From positions 1 to 64,000 of the forward strand of contig JAMCCL010000077.1 of the NCBI GenBank assembly GCA_024516035.1: DNA of 64,000 bases. Reading direction: 5' to 3'. The notes under the pieces were generated by a model, which was not told the origin of the DNA, did no database searches, and worked only from the letters and a program-made list of their open reading frames with translations. Position 1 is the first letter of the stretch, and each line of letters begins with the position of its first letter. The translations under genes were made by a program, and so were the position numbers. Positions 32,099 through 43,594 of this stretch are shown in pieces. Source of the DNA: Bactericera cockerelli. Taxonomy: Eukaryota; Arthropoda; Insecta; Hemiptera; Triozidae.

Positions 32099-33937
32099 TC
32101 AACAGTTGGGGGAAGTTCTTGAGTTACAGGATCTTCTGACAGGATCTTCTCTTAGTAAGTGAGCATATGCGTCTGCAACGAACGCATCAAGGTCTAATAT
32201 GTCCTGTTCTAAGTCCGGTTCCGGTAACATAGATAGTAAGTCGTCGTCTAGTACTGGTTGTACGGGTGAGTTGGTTTCGTTCATGTTTAGTTCAACTCTT
32301 GAAAGGGTGTCCGCATTTGTATTTTGTGAACCTTTTTTGTAAACTATGTCATAGTCGTATTCCTCAAGTTTTAGTCTCCAACGTATCAATTTAGAACTTG
32401 GCTCTTTAAGAGAGAAGAGCCACTGAAGAGGCCTATGATCTGTGAAAATTTTGAAGCCACTGAAGAGGCCTATGATCTGTGAAAATTTTGAATTTTTGTC
32501 CGTATAAGTAAGGCCTAAAATATTTTACTGCCCATACAATGGCTAGTAGTTCCTTTTCGATTGTCGAGTAGTTGCATTCACTGTCGTTCAACGTTCTGCT
32601 TGCATAGGCAACAGGTCGATCACTGCCTATGGGTCCCTGAGATAACACTGCACCGAGAGCAACGTTGCTCGCATCGGTTGTCAAAATGAAAGGTTTGCTA
32701 AAATCTGGGTATTGGAGTATTGGTTCGTTTGTCAACAAATTTTTACAAAGTTCAAAGCATTCTTGATAATCGGGATCAGTTATATTTATTTTTGCATTTT
32801 TCTTTAACCGTTTAGTTAATGGTTTTGTTAAACTTGCAAAGTCTTTTATGAATTTACGATAGTAGCTTAAAAGTCCAAGAAAGCTTTTAATCTGTCTTGT
32901 GGTCTTCGGGATGGGGAAGTTTTCTATAGCTCTAATTTTGTTGGGGTTGGGCTTGACACCTTCGGGTGTGATAACGTGACCAAGAAAGTCAACGTCTTTT
33001 TTCAAGAACTCACACTTGTCTAGTTGAATTTTCAAGTTAGCATTTTTTAATCTGTCGAATACCAAGGAAATGTTACTTAAATGTTCCTGAAGGGAAGTGC
33101 CAAAAACCAAGATGTCGTCGAGGTACACAACACATACTACGTTAATTAGACCTCGCAGTAGTTTTTCCATTACTCTCTGAAAAGTAGCAGGTGCGTTTTT
33201 TAGGCCCATGGGCATACGCAGGAATTCGTAGTGCCCGTGTTCAGTGTTGAAAGCTGTTTTGGGGATACTACTTTCGTCTATTTCTATTTGATAGAATCCC
33301 GATGCTAAATCTAGGGTGCTGAAATAATGAGAGCGACCAAGACGATCTAGGAGCGAATTTATGCAAGGGAGGGGTAGCGGTCCCCAATAGTCTTCTCGTT
33401 CAGTTTCCTGTAATCTATTACGATTCTCCACTTTCTCTTACCTGAAGCGTCGAGTTTCTTAGGAACTATCCAAAGTGGGGAGGACCAAGGAGAATGGGAG
33501 GGACGAATAATATCATCCTCTAACATTTTTTGAATTTGTTGTTGAACTTCAGCTTTGTGGACATGCGGATATCGGTATGTTTTCGTATACACTGGTACGT
33601 CGTCTGTTCGTATAGTGTGTTTTACGGCGTTCGTAAATGTAAGGTTCTTAGTGTCTGTATGGAAAATTTCTGAGTAATTATTTATTAGTTTTTGAATTCC
33701 GTCCTTTTCCTCTGTGTTCATGTGGTCCATTCTAATCCTATTGAAATCAAATTCTGAATTTGTCAGTTGAGCGTTGTTCAAGTTATTGTATGTGGATGTT
33801 TGTTCGAAATTTTGAAGAGATGAAGCTTCTACAGTGTAACAAAACTTTCGTTTGTAATTCCGTGTCATTAACAAGTGTACATATTGCCTTACTGTCTTTG
33901 ACTCTAAGTATACCTTCAGGTATATAAGCCGAACCAT
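32099..33937 (-). pseudogene. Gypsy reverse transcriptase and RNase H, several frameshifts
   Basis: Reading down the minus strand: [65 protein letters not shown] (catalytic YLDD) and [12 protein letters not shown] give a complete Ty3-type RT. RNase H follows ([45 protein letters not shown]). Breaks are a frameshift near 33395, a 37-bp tandem duplication at about 32415-32490 in RNase H, and a 13-bp tandem duplication near 32130-32155. The duplications make the reading frame end early, but the domains are all recognisable. Confidence 0.9.
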
Positions 33938-34427
33938 ATCTTTTGTGTGGGATCAAACAATCTCCGTTTTGAATATTCATAACATCTATAGTTACGATCT
34001 GTTCCTGTCGTGGTTCGAGTATGATGTGGTTTACCTGGGTAACTGTGTCTCTGTGATGGATAGTTATGTCGGTCGTTGGCGATCGAAGCAGATTATTTTT
34101 CAAGTCAACTACCATACTAAGGGCCATAAGATTGTCCATTCCCAAGAGGCAATCGAAAAAGTCATGAAATTTAAAGAGATGTAGCTTCATTGTGCCCGTC
34201 ATTTTGAAAATTTTGGGAAACGGAATCGAGATGCTATATTTTTCTCGCGAACGTCCATGAGCAGTATTAATTTCGAATGGATCATATTTTATTTTGTTTT
34301 TGAAAAAATTTTGGGCTGTTTCTGGGTTTATAAAAGATTTTGTACTACCAGTGTCAATAAGCATTTTCAAATTAAGTCCCGGTATGATTAGAAATGGTAA
34401 GTAATCGTCGTTGTTTGTCAAATTCAT
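33783..34427 (-). pseudogene. Gypsy aspartic protease
   Basis: The frame carries LKMLIDTGSTKSFIN, the DTG active-site motif of retropepsins, followed by FDCLLGMDNL (ILG-type motif). A frameshift near 33845 separates it from the RT frame. It overlaps the end of gag closely (stop at 34433), as expected for gag-pol. Confidence 0.85.
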
Positions 34428-34432
34428 AAGAG

Positions 34433-35520
34433 TTACTGGTCCGAGGCTTCTTCTCGAAAATCCTGGACCTCGTCTGTGTCGTTTGGTTGATTCCCATATT
34501 CATTTATGGGGTTTGAGTCTTCGATTGACTCGTAATTATCTTGGGTCATTTCCAGATTGTTAAGTCGGGGATTTGTTGTCATAGCGGACATGGGTGTCGG
34601 TCTATAAGAAGGCCCGGGTGTAGATCTGTTCCAAACGTTTGTATTGTTGTTTCCTTGATTCTTGTTCATCCCACTCTGCGGTTTGTTGATATTTTGTTGA
34701 GAATTGTTATTACGAAATGGATTGAAAAGTCCACTACCTGAAGTAGAGTTATTGTGATTATTTTTGTTTTGCATGTGAGGGGGTATGTATTTCTCTGTGG
34801 TATTTGTAGAGTATGGTTTGTTTTTGTTATAGTTCGAATTATAATTGTTGTTGTTTTCATACGGTTTTTTCACCGCGTCAATTTGAAAGTCGTTTGTATG
34901 TTGAGAGCTTCGCCAAGATCTCTCGGATTTTTTGTTCTCATGAGAGCACCTAAGGGCTCCTTTAAGCCTCTGAGGAAAGTCCTCAAACCAAGTTTAGAAA
35001 CGTAATCTCTTACGTCCTTTTGAGTTGACATTTCATGGGTATCCATGAAACTAGAGTGAAGGTTAATGTATTTTTGAATTTTGCTGTGAAATTCAAAGGG
35101 TGACTCGTTTTTCGTTTGTGTTAAACCACACATTTCGACTGTAAGCGTATAGCAATCACGCTTATCGCCGTATGTACTCAGGAGAGCTGTTTTTAAGTCC
35201 CTCCAATTAGTAATATTGTAAGAACTTAAATTGAGCTTTGCTTCGCCTTTAATTTTAGAGCGAAGCGAAGACATCAAAAAGATGTTTTGAAAATTGTCAG
35301 CATTTGCGTCATCATAGAAATGCTTTACCATGGTCTCACATATCGAAATGAATTCCGATAGCAGCTCGACCTCGCCCGAAAATACGGGCACCATTTTTAG
35401 GTGTTCAGATTTGAGTTCCGGAGGAGCCATTGTGAGATTTCTAAAAATACCTAGAAGATCGTCTTCTAACAAGGGATCGTATGAATATTCTGTGTCTGAT
35501 TCTCTGGTAGATTCAGACAA
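34433..35520 (-). pseudogene. Gypsy gag, frameshifted
   Basis: The minus-strand frame from 35520 (216 codons) encodes a capsid-type protein (LSEFISICETMVKHFYDD, SPFEFHSKIQKYINL). It ends at 34870, where a shifted frame (34873-34433) continues with an Asn- and Gln-rich tail (FNPFRNNNSQQNINKPQSG). No CCHC knuckle is evident; the tail is basic and Asn-rich instead. One base near 34870 separates the two frames. Confidence 0.75.
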
Positions 35521-36067
35521 GGTAGACTCAACGTCTGAGTCCGTTTTGAATAGATAAATTCTATGTAAAAATAATAGATAGTAGGTAATATTATTATGTA
35601 CCTAGTAGTAAGGATTATAGTAAAGAGATAAGAAGGTGAGGATGTGTAGTGTAATTGTAAACAATAGTGAGAAAGATTAAACCCTTGAACAGTAAAAGTG
35701 AAAGGAAAAATATTATCTTACAGTGCCAGCGGAATCAACAACATTGAGGTGGGTAGGTACTCGGTAACTGCTCCGTGTGAGGTATGAGAAGCTATTGTTC
35801 CAGGTCCTTGCTCTCCTCTGCCCTGCTGACTAAGACTGGTTTCTGCTCTGCTGACTGACTTGGGGTCTGCGGTTCGTGGTTCGATGCGGGAAAATCCGAC
35901 GATTTTACAGCTACGGGGGTAATCCAATATGTAATCCAAAGGGTAATCCAATAATAGGGCACTGCACTGAGTTCCTCACTATTCCTCGGAAAAGGTTTTT
36001 TTTTTTTTATGGGTTTTAGCTTTTTGGGGGTGTAGATTTTTTTGTTTTGGGGGTGAAAACACCCAAA

Positions 36068-36421
36068 ATTTGATTGCGCCAGATATAAGTGGGGATCTCC
36101 CACTTGTGTTTTTAAAAAAGTTTATTTTCCAAAAAACTGAAAATGACAAGTTAATTATATTTTTAAATATGCAATTGACATATCAAAATGAATGAAAGAT
36201 AATTATTAGAACATTTAAAAGAAAATAATATAATTATGAAATAATAAAATACTTAATTAATAAAATGTGAATTAAATAGATCGCAAATTTAAATTATCGA
36301 TCAGCGACAATGCTCGATGCAAGTCCTGAATCAATCTGCCCGTCGGATCCTACCAATGGCTATTGTCAGAAGGACAATAGCTAATTTTTTAATACAGTCA
36401 GCATTTATGGTGGCTGTAACT
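36068..36421 (-). repeat. Gypsy 5' LTR and primer-binding site
   Basis: The LTR occupies 36082-36421 (340 bp). On the minus strand it is followed at once by TGGCGCAATC (36072-36081), which resembles the tRNA-Ser primer site of 17.6/297-type gypsy elements. It lacks a 35-bp segment present in the 3' LTR. The leader (35521-36067) has no convincing gene. Confidence 0.88.
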
Positions 36422-36836
36422 TGTATGTAAGAGTATCTACCCAATGCCAGCAAAGACTGGAATTCTTGTGTTACTAAAGTATTGATTCAGTTAGGATTCA
36501 AACAATGTATTAGTGATCCCTGTGTTTTTGTAAACTCTGATTTAATTGTTGGTCTATATGTAGATGACTTGCTAGTATTAGGAATTATTAAAGAAAATGT
36601 TATTAGTTTTAAATCTGAATTAAGCTCTATTCTTAACATAAGAGATCTCGGAAGTGCTAAGAATTTGTTATCTTTTCAAATTGAACAACATGATGGTAAA
36701 GTTTTCTCAGGCAAATTTCATTAATAAAATTCTGAGTGAATTTGGTTTACAGGACAGTAAAGCCTGTGCATCACCATTACCTATGTCAAAAACTTGTGAA
36801 TCAAATAATGATGAGAAAGTTGATTATGCTATGTAA
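36422..36836 (+). pseudogene. Copia RT, right part of the interrupted copy
   Basis: After the gypsy insertion the copia RT resumes with CKSIY, DWNSCV (after a small deletion) and LIQLGFKQCISDPCVFV. It then shows LYVDDLLVLG, the catalytic YVDD, and LNIRDLGSAKNLLSFQIEQ. It ends in ASPLPMSKTCESNNDE at 36836, where a pogo element begins. RNase H and the 3' LTR are missing. Confidence 0.85.
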
Positions 36837-37931
36837 GGGGAGGTGGGGGAGAGTGAGACACGGGGTAAAATGAGACACTGAAGGTTTCTCTGTTCTAACA
36901 AGTTCAAACAATGGATCGACCAAGAAAACTAAGCGCACGCATCATTTAAATCAGTTGTATCCTATTCCTAGGAGCAGAGACAGCTTCAGATTTTAATTAG
37001 GCGCAAAAGTAGTTTTCAGGTAAGTGAAAATTAATTTTTCAAGTGTCGTAATTTATTTTTTATTTTTTTCCTCTTGTTTTTTTTTTTCAAAACAGAAATA
37101 ATCATGTGAATTTGTTGTACTATTTACTGTTAGTTTAAAATATTTTTTAATATACTTGTTATATATATGGACAACTCCGCCTCCGAACATTTGCAGAATT
37201 CACAAACTACCAGTTTCGGTCTTCAACGTTACACCCTTTCGAGAGCGAAGATCGAGCGGTGGGAGAAGGGATCTCCCGAATTTCAAGAATCAGAGAACCT
37301 TTGATTTTTAGTTCAGTAGTATTGAGTATTGAGCGTAGTCCTGAAGTTCTCAGTTGATTCGTCGTAGAAAAGAAATCGATCTCATTCCGCTCGGGGAGTT
37401 ACGTGTTTGTGAATTAGCTATTAATCATATCATCACCATAATATTATCTTTTATCAAATCTTTGTAAATAAAATAAATCTTTTAAAAACTCTTATCCTGT
37501 GTTACTCTATTTTCTAATTTACCATCAATGAACCCCTTAGAGGACGGGAAATACCAGAGGAGAGCCCGTACCACGGGTCTCCCTCATATATTTAGTGCCA
37601 AAGTGAAAAGAAATTGTGAAAATGTGATGGGGTAATATGAGACAATTCGGTATGGGGTGAACTGAGACATCTTCTGGGAGTGTCTCACTTTACCCCATCA
37701 ACAATTTCAAGTCATGAAATTAGGCCTGTTATAGGTAAGACGATTGACTCGTAACCTGTAGGTTGGTGCTTTGAATCAATTTTGTGGTAAAATTTAGCAG
37801 TATATTTAGGGTTGGAATAGTTGGTTATATAACCTGTTCTGAAAGTAAGTACCTACTCAAGTTAAGTTAGTATTAATTGTACTTAAATATACTTCATGCT
37901 TTTTTTTTTCTGTTGTCACAGGTATTCGAAA

Positions 37932-39389
37932 ATGCCGCGGAAATATGTTCGAACAACTGAGTTTGGTAGTTCCGAGGACACAATGCGAAGGGCTGTATAT
38001 CTGGTATTGCAAGGTAGAAGTATACGAAGTGCTGTTCTTGAATTAAATGTAAAGCACGCAACTCTTGCAAGATATGTTCAGAAGCAAAAGTTTTCGGAAC
38101 AAGATATCCGAATGGTACCAAACTATTCATGGAATCAAGTTTTCACACCCGAGCAAGAAAAGGAGTTGGCAGATTACATAATAAGCTGTTCCAAGATGTT
38201 CTATGGCCTTCCAATTGACGATTGTCGAAAACTTGCATATGAACTAGCCCAGAGGAACGACATCAAGCATCCAAAAAGCTGGGATGAAAATCAAGCGGCA
38301 GGAATAGACTGGTATTACGGGTTTATGAAGCGACAGCCAAGGTTATCTTTGAGAACCCCTGAAGGGTGTTCTCTATCAAGGGCTGTCAGTTTTAACCGGA
38401 ACACTGCAAACCAATTCTTTTCTAATTTGAAAGAGGCCTATGACAGATACCCCTCGTTCTCTGATGGCACCCGTGTGTACAATTTGGACGAAACAATGAC
38501 ATGTACGGTACAAAAACCAACCAAAGTTCTTGCACAAAGAGGAATAGACCAAGTTAATATGGTAACAAGTGGAGAGAGAGGTATACACGTAACGACTTGT
38601 TGCTTCATAAGTGCTTCTGGTAATACATTACCTCCTGTTATTATTTTTCCACGGGTAAACTTCCAATTGCACATGACTGCTGGAGCTCCTACAGGCTGTT
38701 TGGGTTTAGCTACACCTACCGGATGGATGACATCCAATCTCTTTGTTGAGACTATGAAACATTTTATTAAGCATTCACAAAGCTCAAAGGATAACCCAAC
38801 CTTGCTAATCTATGACAACCATGAAAGCCACCTTTCTCTTGAGGTTTTAGATTTAGCTAAAGCCAATGGCGTTGTTGTCTTGACAATTCCTCCTCACTCA
38901 TCGGGAAAGTTGCAACCACTGGATGTAGACGTTTTTTCATCATTCACAAATGCATACAATGGTGCTGTTTACTCATGGATGATGCGTAACCCAGGAAAAC
39001 ATCTATCTATTTACCAAGTAGCAGCATGTGCTGGACAGGCATTCATGAAATCTATTAGAGCATGTGGAATCCATCCCTTTGATTCAGAAATCTTTGGTGA
39101 AGATGATTTCCAATCAAGTTTGGTAACTTCGAGACCTGGACCCACTGACACGGCAAGCACATCAGCAGATGGACAAACAGAGCTGACTCCCGAGCCCACT
39201 GAAATGCCAAGCACATCAGCAGATGGACAAACAGAGCTGACTCCCGCCCCCACTGAAATGCCAAACACATCAGCAGATGGACAAACAGAGCTGACTCCCG
39301 CCCCCACTGAAATGACAAGCACATCAGCAGACGGACAAACAGAGCTGACTGCTGCTCCCAGTAACTCAATTAAGAAAAAAACATTTTAG
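37932..39389 (+). CDS. Pogo/jerky-like transposase, DDE domain intact
   Basis: The start is MPRKYVRTTEFG at 37932, after an acceptor-like TGTCACAG. Domains in order are a helix-turn-helix (RSIRSAVLELNVKHATLARY), a CENP-B-type binding half (GIDWYYGFMKRQPRLSLRTP) and a DDE domain with YNLDETMTC, LLIYDNHESH and GKLQPLDVDVF, giving 35 residues between the last two Asp. The C-terminal part has four tandem copies of an 18-residue unit (TSADGQTELTPAPTEMPS). About 485 codons are open. The frame ends at 39389 through a single-base gain in an A7 run (near 39375); an open frame with the rest of the protein continues at 39391. Confidence 0.88.
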   Translation: MPRKYVRTTEFGSSEDTMRRAVYLVLQGRSIRSAVLELNVKHATLARYVQKQKFSEQDIRMVPNYSWNQVFTPEQEKELADYIISCSKMFYGLPIDDCRKLAYELAQRNDIKHPKSWDENQAAGIDWYYGFMKRQPRLSLRTPEGCSLSRAVSFNRNTANQFFSNLKEAYDRYPSFSDGTRVYNLDETMTCTVQKPTKVLAQRGIDQVNMVTSGERGIHVTTCCFISASGNTLPPVIIFPRVNFQLHMTAGAPTGCLGLATPTGWMTSNLFVETMKHFIKHSQSSKDNPTLLIYDNHESHLSLEVLDLAKANGVVVLTIPPHSSGKLQPLDVDVFSSFTNAYNGAVYSWMMRNPGKHLSIYQVAACAGQAFMKSIRACGIHPFDSEIFGEDDFQSSLVTSRPGPTDTASTSADGQTELTPEPTEMPSTSADGQTELTPAPTEMPNTSADGQTELTPAPTEMTSTSADGQTELTAAPSNSIKKKTF

Positions 39390-39390
39390 A

Positions 39391-40011
39391 TTGCCGCCAG
39401 AAGATATCAGGGGCTATCCGAAGTATGTTAGAGACGGCAAGAATGCTAACAAGGGGAGAAAAAGAGGAAAAACAATGATTGCCACTGATACACCAAACAT
39501 GGATGAAATTAGGGAGAAAAAGAAGAAAATTGCTCCTAAAGCCAAAAGTATTAAACCTAAAAGGTTATTCAAACAAAAGAAAGTTGAGTCCTCGGAAAGC
39601 GAAATTGATGAACCTGAATATACGGAAATGTCTGACGATCCAGAGGATTTCAGCGATCTTCAAGAGCTCGAAACAGTGTCACGTGATCCAGAAGAAGGCG
39701 ACTATGTCATTGTAAAATTCAAAACTGATAAGGAATTGGTACAATATGTAGGGAAAGTTATCCGTAATAAGGGCAGCCGTGGTGATATTGAAGTGTCTTT
39801 TCTTAGAAAGAAAGACAGAACCAGTAATCACTTTAGTATGTCACTTGTGCCAGATCTAGCACCTGTTGGTTTATCTGACGTTTCCTATATTTTACCACCT
39901 CCAAAGTTCTTTCGCACCACAAAACGTCAAAATGCATATATTTCATTCGGTGTGTGTGTACTTTGGAGGCCTCCAGAAAATGTGGCACAGAGAAAAAATT
40001 ATCAAAATTGA
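39391..40011 (+). pseudogene. C-terminal continuation of the pogo transposase
   Basis: This frame follows the A-run frameshift: RLPPEDIRGYPKYVRDGKN, a lysine-rich, probably nuclear-localising region (KRGKTMIA, KKKKIAPKAKSIKPKR), an acidic patch, and a beta-rich domain (GDYVIVKFKTDKELVQYVG, RGDIEVSFLRKK). A domain of this style is commonly found at the C-terminus of jerky-like transposases of this group. It ends at 40011. If the A-run indel is a sequencing error, the gene is one ORF of about 690 codons. Confidence 0.7.
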
Positions 40012-40059
40012 AATTCGATGGAACCAATTGCTACAAGCTCCTACAAAGTAAGTATAACA

Positions 40060-40686
40060 CATACAGGGTCCGCCATAAAAAAGGAGCCACTTGAAATATG
40101 AAGAATCTCTTCTGTGGAAGAGGACCCATCCTAAGCCATTTTTATTTGGCTCCTAAGATTAAGTAAGGGCAATACGCAAAATCTAAATATGTATCATCTT
40201 CTAATAATATTGTGGTTGTGGTTGTATTTGAGTAATTGTGTAATTTTACAAAATCTAGACTCGCTCCACTAAGGTATTACAAAAACGTCTCTTAGTTCCA
40301 CCTCTAGACTCTGAAGCTAAGAAGGAAAGAAGATCAAACAAGATTCTCGGATGACAATTCTTCAGTGGTGTTCTCAGAAGGTTTGAAGAGCCTTGAATCA
40401 AAGAACATACGTCCCGTATGAAATTTTCTCAAATGTGTCCAAAAAGAGTTCCGAAGGCGTTAAAAACCCATTTGTTGGACGAATTTCATCTGATCAAGGG
40501 GAACTCAGACGGGCCACTTCAAAATCTGCCCTTCAGTACACACCGATGGCAAACAATGGAATGAGAACTGGAGCTTTAACTGGAGAAACAAGCCAAATGG
40601 AACAGAAGAGCCCACCTTCCAAGATAGGTTCAATTAGTTTCAGAGGAAGAAATGCTCCGTCAACATGTTAAGATCTGCCACAGGTA
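40060..40686 (+). other. Unassigned stretch with a 92-codon open frame
   Basis: The frame at 40393-40671 (polar, Ser/Gly/Arg-rich) has no recognisable motif. A terminus-like string TACAGGGTCCGCC at 40066 matches one at 5.6 kb in inverse orientation. The last 20 bases before 40685 (TTAAGATCTGCCACAGG) resemble the 53-bp tandem repeat found on the other side of the mariner at 49.5 kb. Confidence 0.25.
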
Positions 40687-40829
40687 CAGGGTGGCGCCGC
40701 AGGTTCTCGTGTTTTTGAAACGGGTAGTACGGCCGAACGGAGGGGATGACGGGGTCGACGACCAACCCCTCTTGAACGGTAGGATGGGGAGTTTCAGTAA
40801 CAATGCCGACCTGGTCCGTGGAGCATCGT

Positions 40830-41225
40830 GTTTTCGCTGTAGAGAATTTTTGCGAAATAACGAATCTATCGTTGCAGTCACGCGCGCCTTCCGCCGCCAT
40901 TTCAACGTCCCACATCGTGGTGCTGTTCCCTCCACAGTGATAAAGTAATCTTTTGGTGTGGGGTTTCCAAGCTGGGAATCATTGGACCGTATTTTTTTGA
41001 AGATGAAAGGGGGCAGGTGACTACGGTGAATTCTGTGCCTTATGGACGAATGATTGAAGAATTCTTGATTCCACAACTCGAACAAAACGACTACGATACA
41101 GATTCAATGTGGTTTCAGCAAGATGAGACAACTGCACACACGGTAAGAATATCCATGCAGGCTTTACGCACTCTGTTCCCAGGGCATCTCATTTCGCGTA
41201 ACGGAGACATGGATTGGCCCCGCCG
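40830..41225 (+). pseudogene. Mariner (DD41D) transposase, left part
   Basis: The N-terminal helix-turn-helix end (RAFRRHFNVPHRGAVPS) is followed abruptly by the catalytic core (LGIIGPYFFEDE, then MWFQQDETTAHT), so the first part of the core including the first Asp is deleted. With the right part at 49139 the spacing from the second to the third Asp is 41 residues, as in the DD41D (rosa-type) clade. It is cut at WPRR by the Transib insertion. Confidence 0.85.
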
Positions 41226-41497
41226 CACATACAAAGATTTGCCCAATCTGGGCGGACAAATAGGTATTTTCTGAAATCGAACGTGGAACCCTCCAATTGG
41301 TAAATTCAGGTACTCAAGACCCTAATACATTATTATCAACCAACATTTTTTTCCTTGTTTAATTATTCTTGTTGCTAGGCGATTTAAAAGTTGACCCATT
41401 GGTTAGTGTATAATAAGACTTTCTGCGTAACACAACAGTAGACAGTTTTCTAATTACAGCTAAGGTGTCATAATATTTTTTCCGAGTTAAAGTCGCG

Positions 41498-43029
41498 ATG
41501 GATATCGATGGAGAAGGTAAGTAAGAACATTTTTCACTTTTTCTTTTATTTCTACAAGTGCTCCCTCGGGTTCTGGGGCTATTTCAAAAAAGTTCCTTTT
41601 TGAACCTTCATTTTCCTAAAATAAAAATTTCAAAGGTACAAAAGTTAGTGTGCCCGGCTTTGAATCCAGTATCATTCGAAAGTCTTTTTTCTCATCTTTT
41701 AATCCTGTGATTTTTAGAAGTCACTTTTAGTGACTTTTTGTTTTAGAGCTAAAAAACTGAGGGTACCTCAAAGCACCATAATTTTGAATTTGCTCGATAA
41801 TGACTTTTTTTGGTTCTAGGTACATCTGGCTGTCAGGTAATGACTCGAAAACAGTTGTTCACATATGTCATGAATTCAGAAGGTTACAATTTTGGAGAAA
41901 AATTGGAGAACCTGGAAACCTATTTATTCAACTTTGGACCATTTTCTGACAAGGACACTGAAAATTTTCGTAGAGATGTTCGAAGAATAAAGTCAGATTT
42001 GAAGTGAAGATTTACTATTTCCCGTTATAGAAAAGAATTTTTTGAAAAACAAAACGAGAAATGGTTGGATGGCAAAATAAATATTCCTAAACCTCTGAGT
42101 CCACCAACCGGATCCGGTCCCGGTCGTCCAAAGAAGTTGTTCCAGAATTTGACAGAAAGAAACAAACGCAGAAGAACAGAAGAATTAAGAAAAACCATTG
42201 ATTTAGATGTTCTGACATATGCCACTCAATCGAAATTAGCTACTGAAGGAAAACGTGATGCAGCCTTTGTGCTCAAGGAATCAATATCAACTCCTAAACG
42301 AGCTACAAAATATAAAAAAGCATTCAGTAATAGCCAAACTGAGAAGAAAAGCAAGCAATTAACATCACGAGAAGCTCTCTCGATGTTCATTGAAGCCGAC
42401 TTGTCAACTAGACAATATAACATCATACGTGGCTATATACCAAATATGCTTCCATGCTATGATAAGATTCAAGAAGCAAAGAAAGAGTGTTATCCTCAGC
42501 AAGATTCAATCACAGTTACCGAAACTTCAGCTGAAATAAAACTGCAAGCTCTCATGGATCACACGGCCTCCAGATTGTTAACAGATCTTGAAGAGTTATT
42601 GTCCAGCCTTAACGAAAATGAGAGGAGTTCATTGGTTTTGTTATCCAAGTGGGGCTGTGATGGGGCTCAGCAAGCTCAGTTCAAACAAAAGTTCATTTCC
42701 GACTCGAACTTATCAGATGGGAATCTCTTTCAGAGTTCGTTCGTGCCCCTACGTCTCCTGTGTTCAACAAACAATAAAGTTGTATGGCAAAACCCAACAC
42801 CATCATCTCCACGTTATTGTCGGCCAATACGGCTTCGTTTCATAAAGGAAACCGCAGATGTCACTAGAGAGGAAATAGAGCACATCCAAGATGCTGCTAA
42901 TAATTTGAAAAAAACAGCAGTGGTGAAGAACGAAATCACATATAAAGTATCACATATCATGATGCTCACTATGATTGATGGTAAAGTATGTAACTCTGCC
43001 ACTAACACGACATCCACAATGAGATGTTA
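41498..43029 (+). pseudogene. Transib transposase, 5' part (two exons, one nonsense codon)
   Basis: A microexon MDIDGE (41498-41516) ends at GTAAGTAAG and joins, across a 303-bp intron ending TTCTAG (41817-41819), to a second exon starting TSGCQVMTRKQLF. The frame reaches a lone TGA at 42005-42007 and continues unchanged through EKWLDGKI, a basic region (GPGRPKKLFQNLTERNKRRR), then LLSKWGCDGAQQAQ. The Asp of the last block aligns with the first catalytic Asp of Transib and RAG1. It runs on through WQNPTPSSPRYCRPIRLRF to MLTMIDGKVCNSATNTTSTM (second Asp region) and is cut at RCY by a mariner. Apart from the TGA the frame is intact. Confidence 0.9.
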
Positions 43030-43594
43030 TACAGGGTGAGCATAAAGTCTCACCCCACCCCCCGTATCTCGAGAATGGCTGAAAATACGAGAAAACGCAA
43101 AAACCCGTATTCCTTTAATTTTAGGGGGATTAAGTTTTAGCCAAAAAAAAATTTCCTGCACGGCCCCATTCAGGCTGGGCATGGACCAACTTTAAAATCT
43201 TAAATGAGAAGGTATATCGAGTGATACCTTTTTTTAAAGGTCTTGTCAATTCGATTTCATTGCAAAAAATTTCAGCTCTTTAGGACTTACCGTTAACGAA
43301 TTACAGGGTGGAACGTGTAAAATGGAGCCTTTGCTGCCGCACCTAAATAGTGGGTAAAACGGCCTAGAAATAAGTTTTTTGTGATCCTAAATCAGTTTGT
43401 GGAGAATGTTTTGGTAAAAAAAGTGGTTTGTTTACACGAGAATTGTGATTAATTCATAAATCACAGGGTGAAATTAAACCGATCCTTGAGATCAATACGT
43501 ACTATATCATCGTACATTAGGTTACTAGGTACTGAGCATAGTTTCTAGTACGATATTACCATACATGTACATTATTATTATTATTATACAACGC

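Larger units (their letters stand above)
26168..36421 (-). mobile_element. Gypsy-type LTR retrotransposon with env-like gene, inserted in copia
   Basis: A 10.25-kb minus-strand element bounded by two LTRs (26168-26543 and 36082-36421), with a primer site, gag, protease, RT, RNase H, integrase and env-like gene in gypsy order. About 3 kb of it is a LINE inserted in integrase. The same TGTATGTAA(G) flanks both ends (26159-26168 and 36422-36431), and removing one copy plus the element restores the copia RT frame (GYVCKSIY). The two LTRs differ by a 35-bp indel, a one-base indel and a few substitutions, so the insertion is fairly recent. Confidence 0.92.
36837..40030 (+). mobile_element. Pogo-type element, left end and gene; right end not found
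   Basis: It begins with AGGGGAGGTGGGGGAGAGTG immediately after the copia fragment, continuing GACACGGGGTAAAATGAGAC. Variants of the GGGTAA(A/T)(A/T)TGAGACA motif recur at 37629, 37655 and, inverted, 37681-37700, like sub-terminal binding sites. The matching right terminus is not seen, so the 3' end may be lost. Inside, 37180-37590 looks like a separate GC-richer insertion (possibly a solo LTR with AATAAA near 37470), but its ends are uncertain. Confidence 0.55.

Noticed and set aside
37180..37590. Solo gypsy LTR inside the pogo leader
   Set aside because: It has an AATAAA and a different composition, but no second copy and no clear target duplication to define the ends.
39011..39369. Minus-strand ORFs of about 100 codons with SSVCPSADV repeats
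   Set aside because: They are antisense shadows of the 54-bp repeats in the pogo transposase gene.
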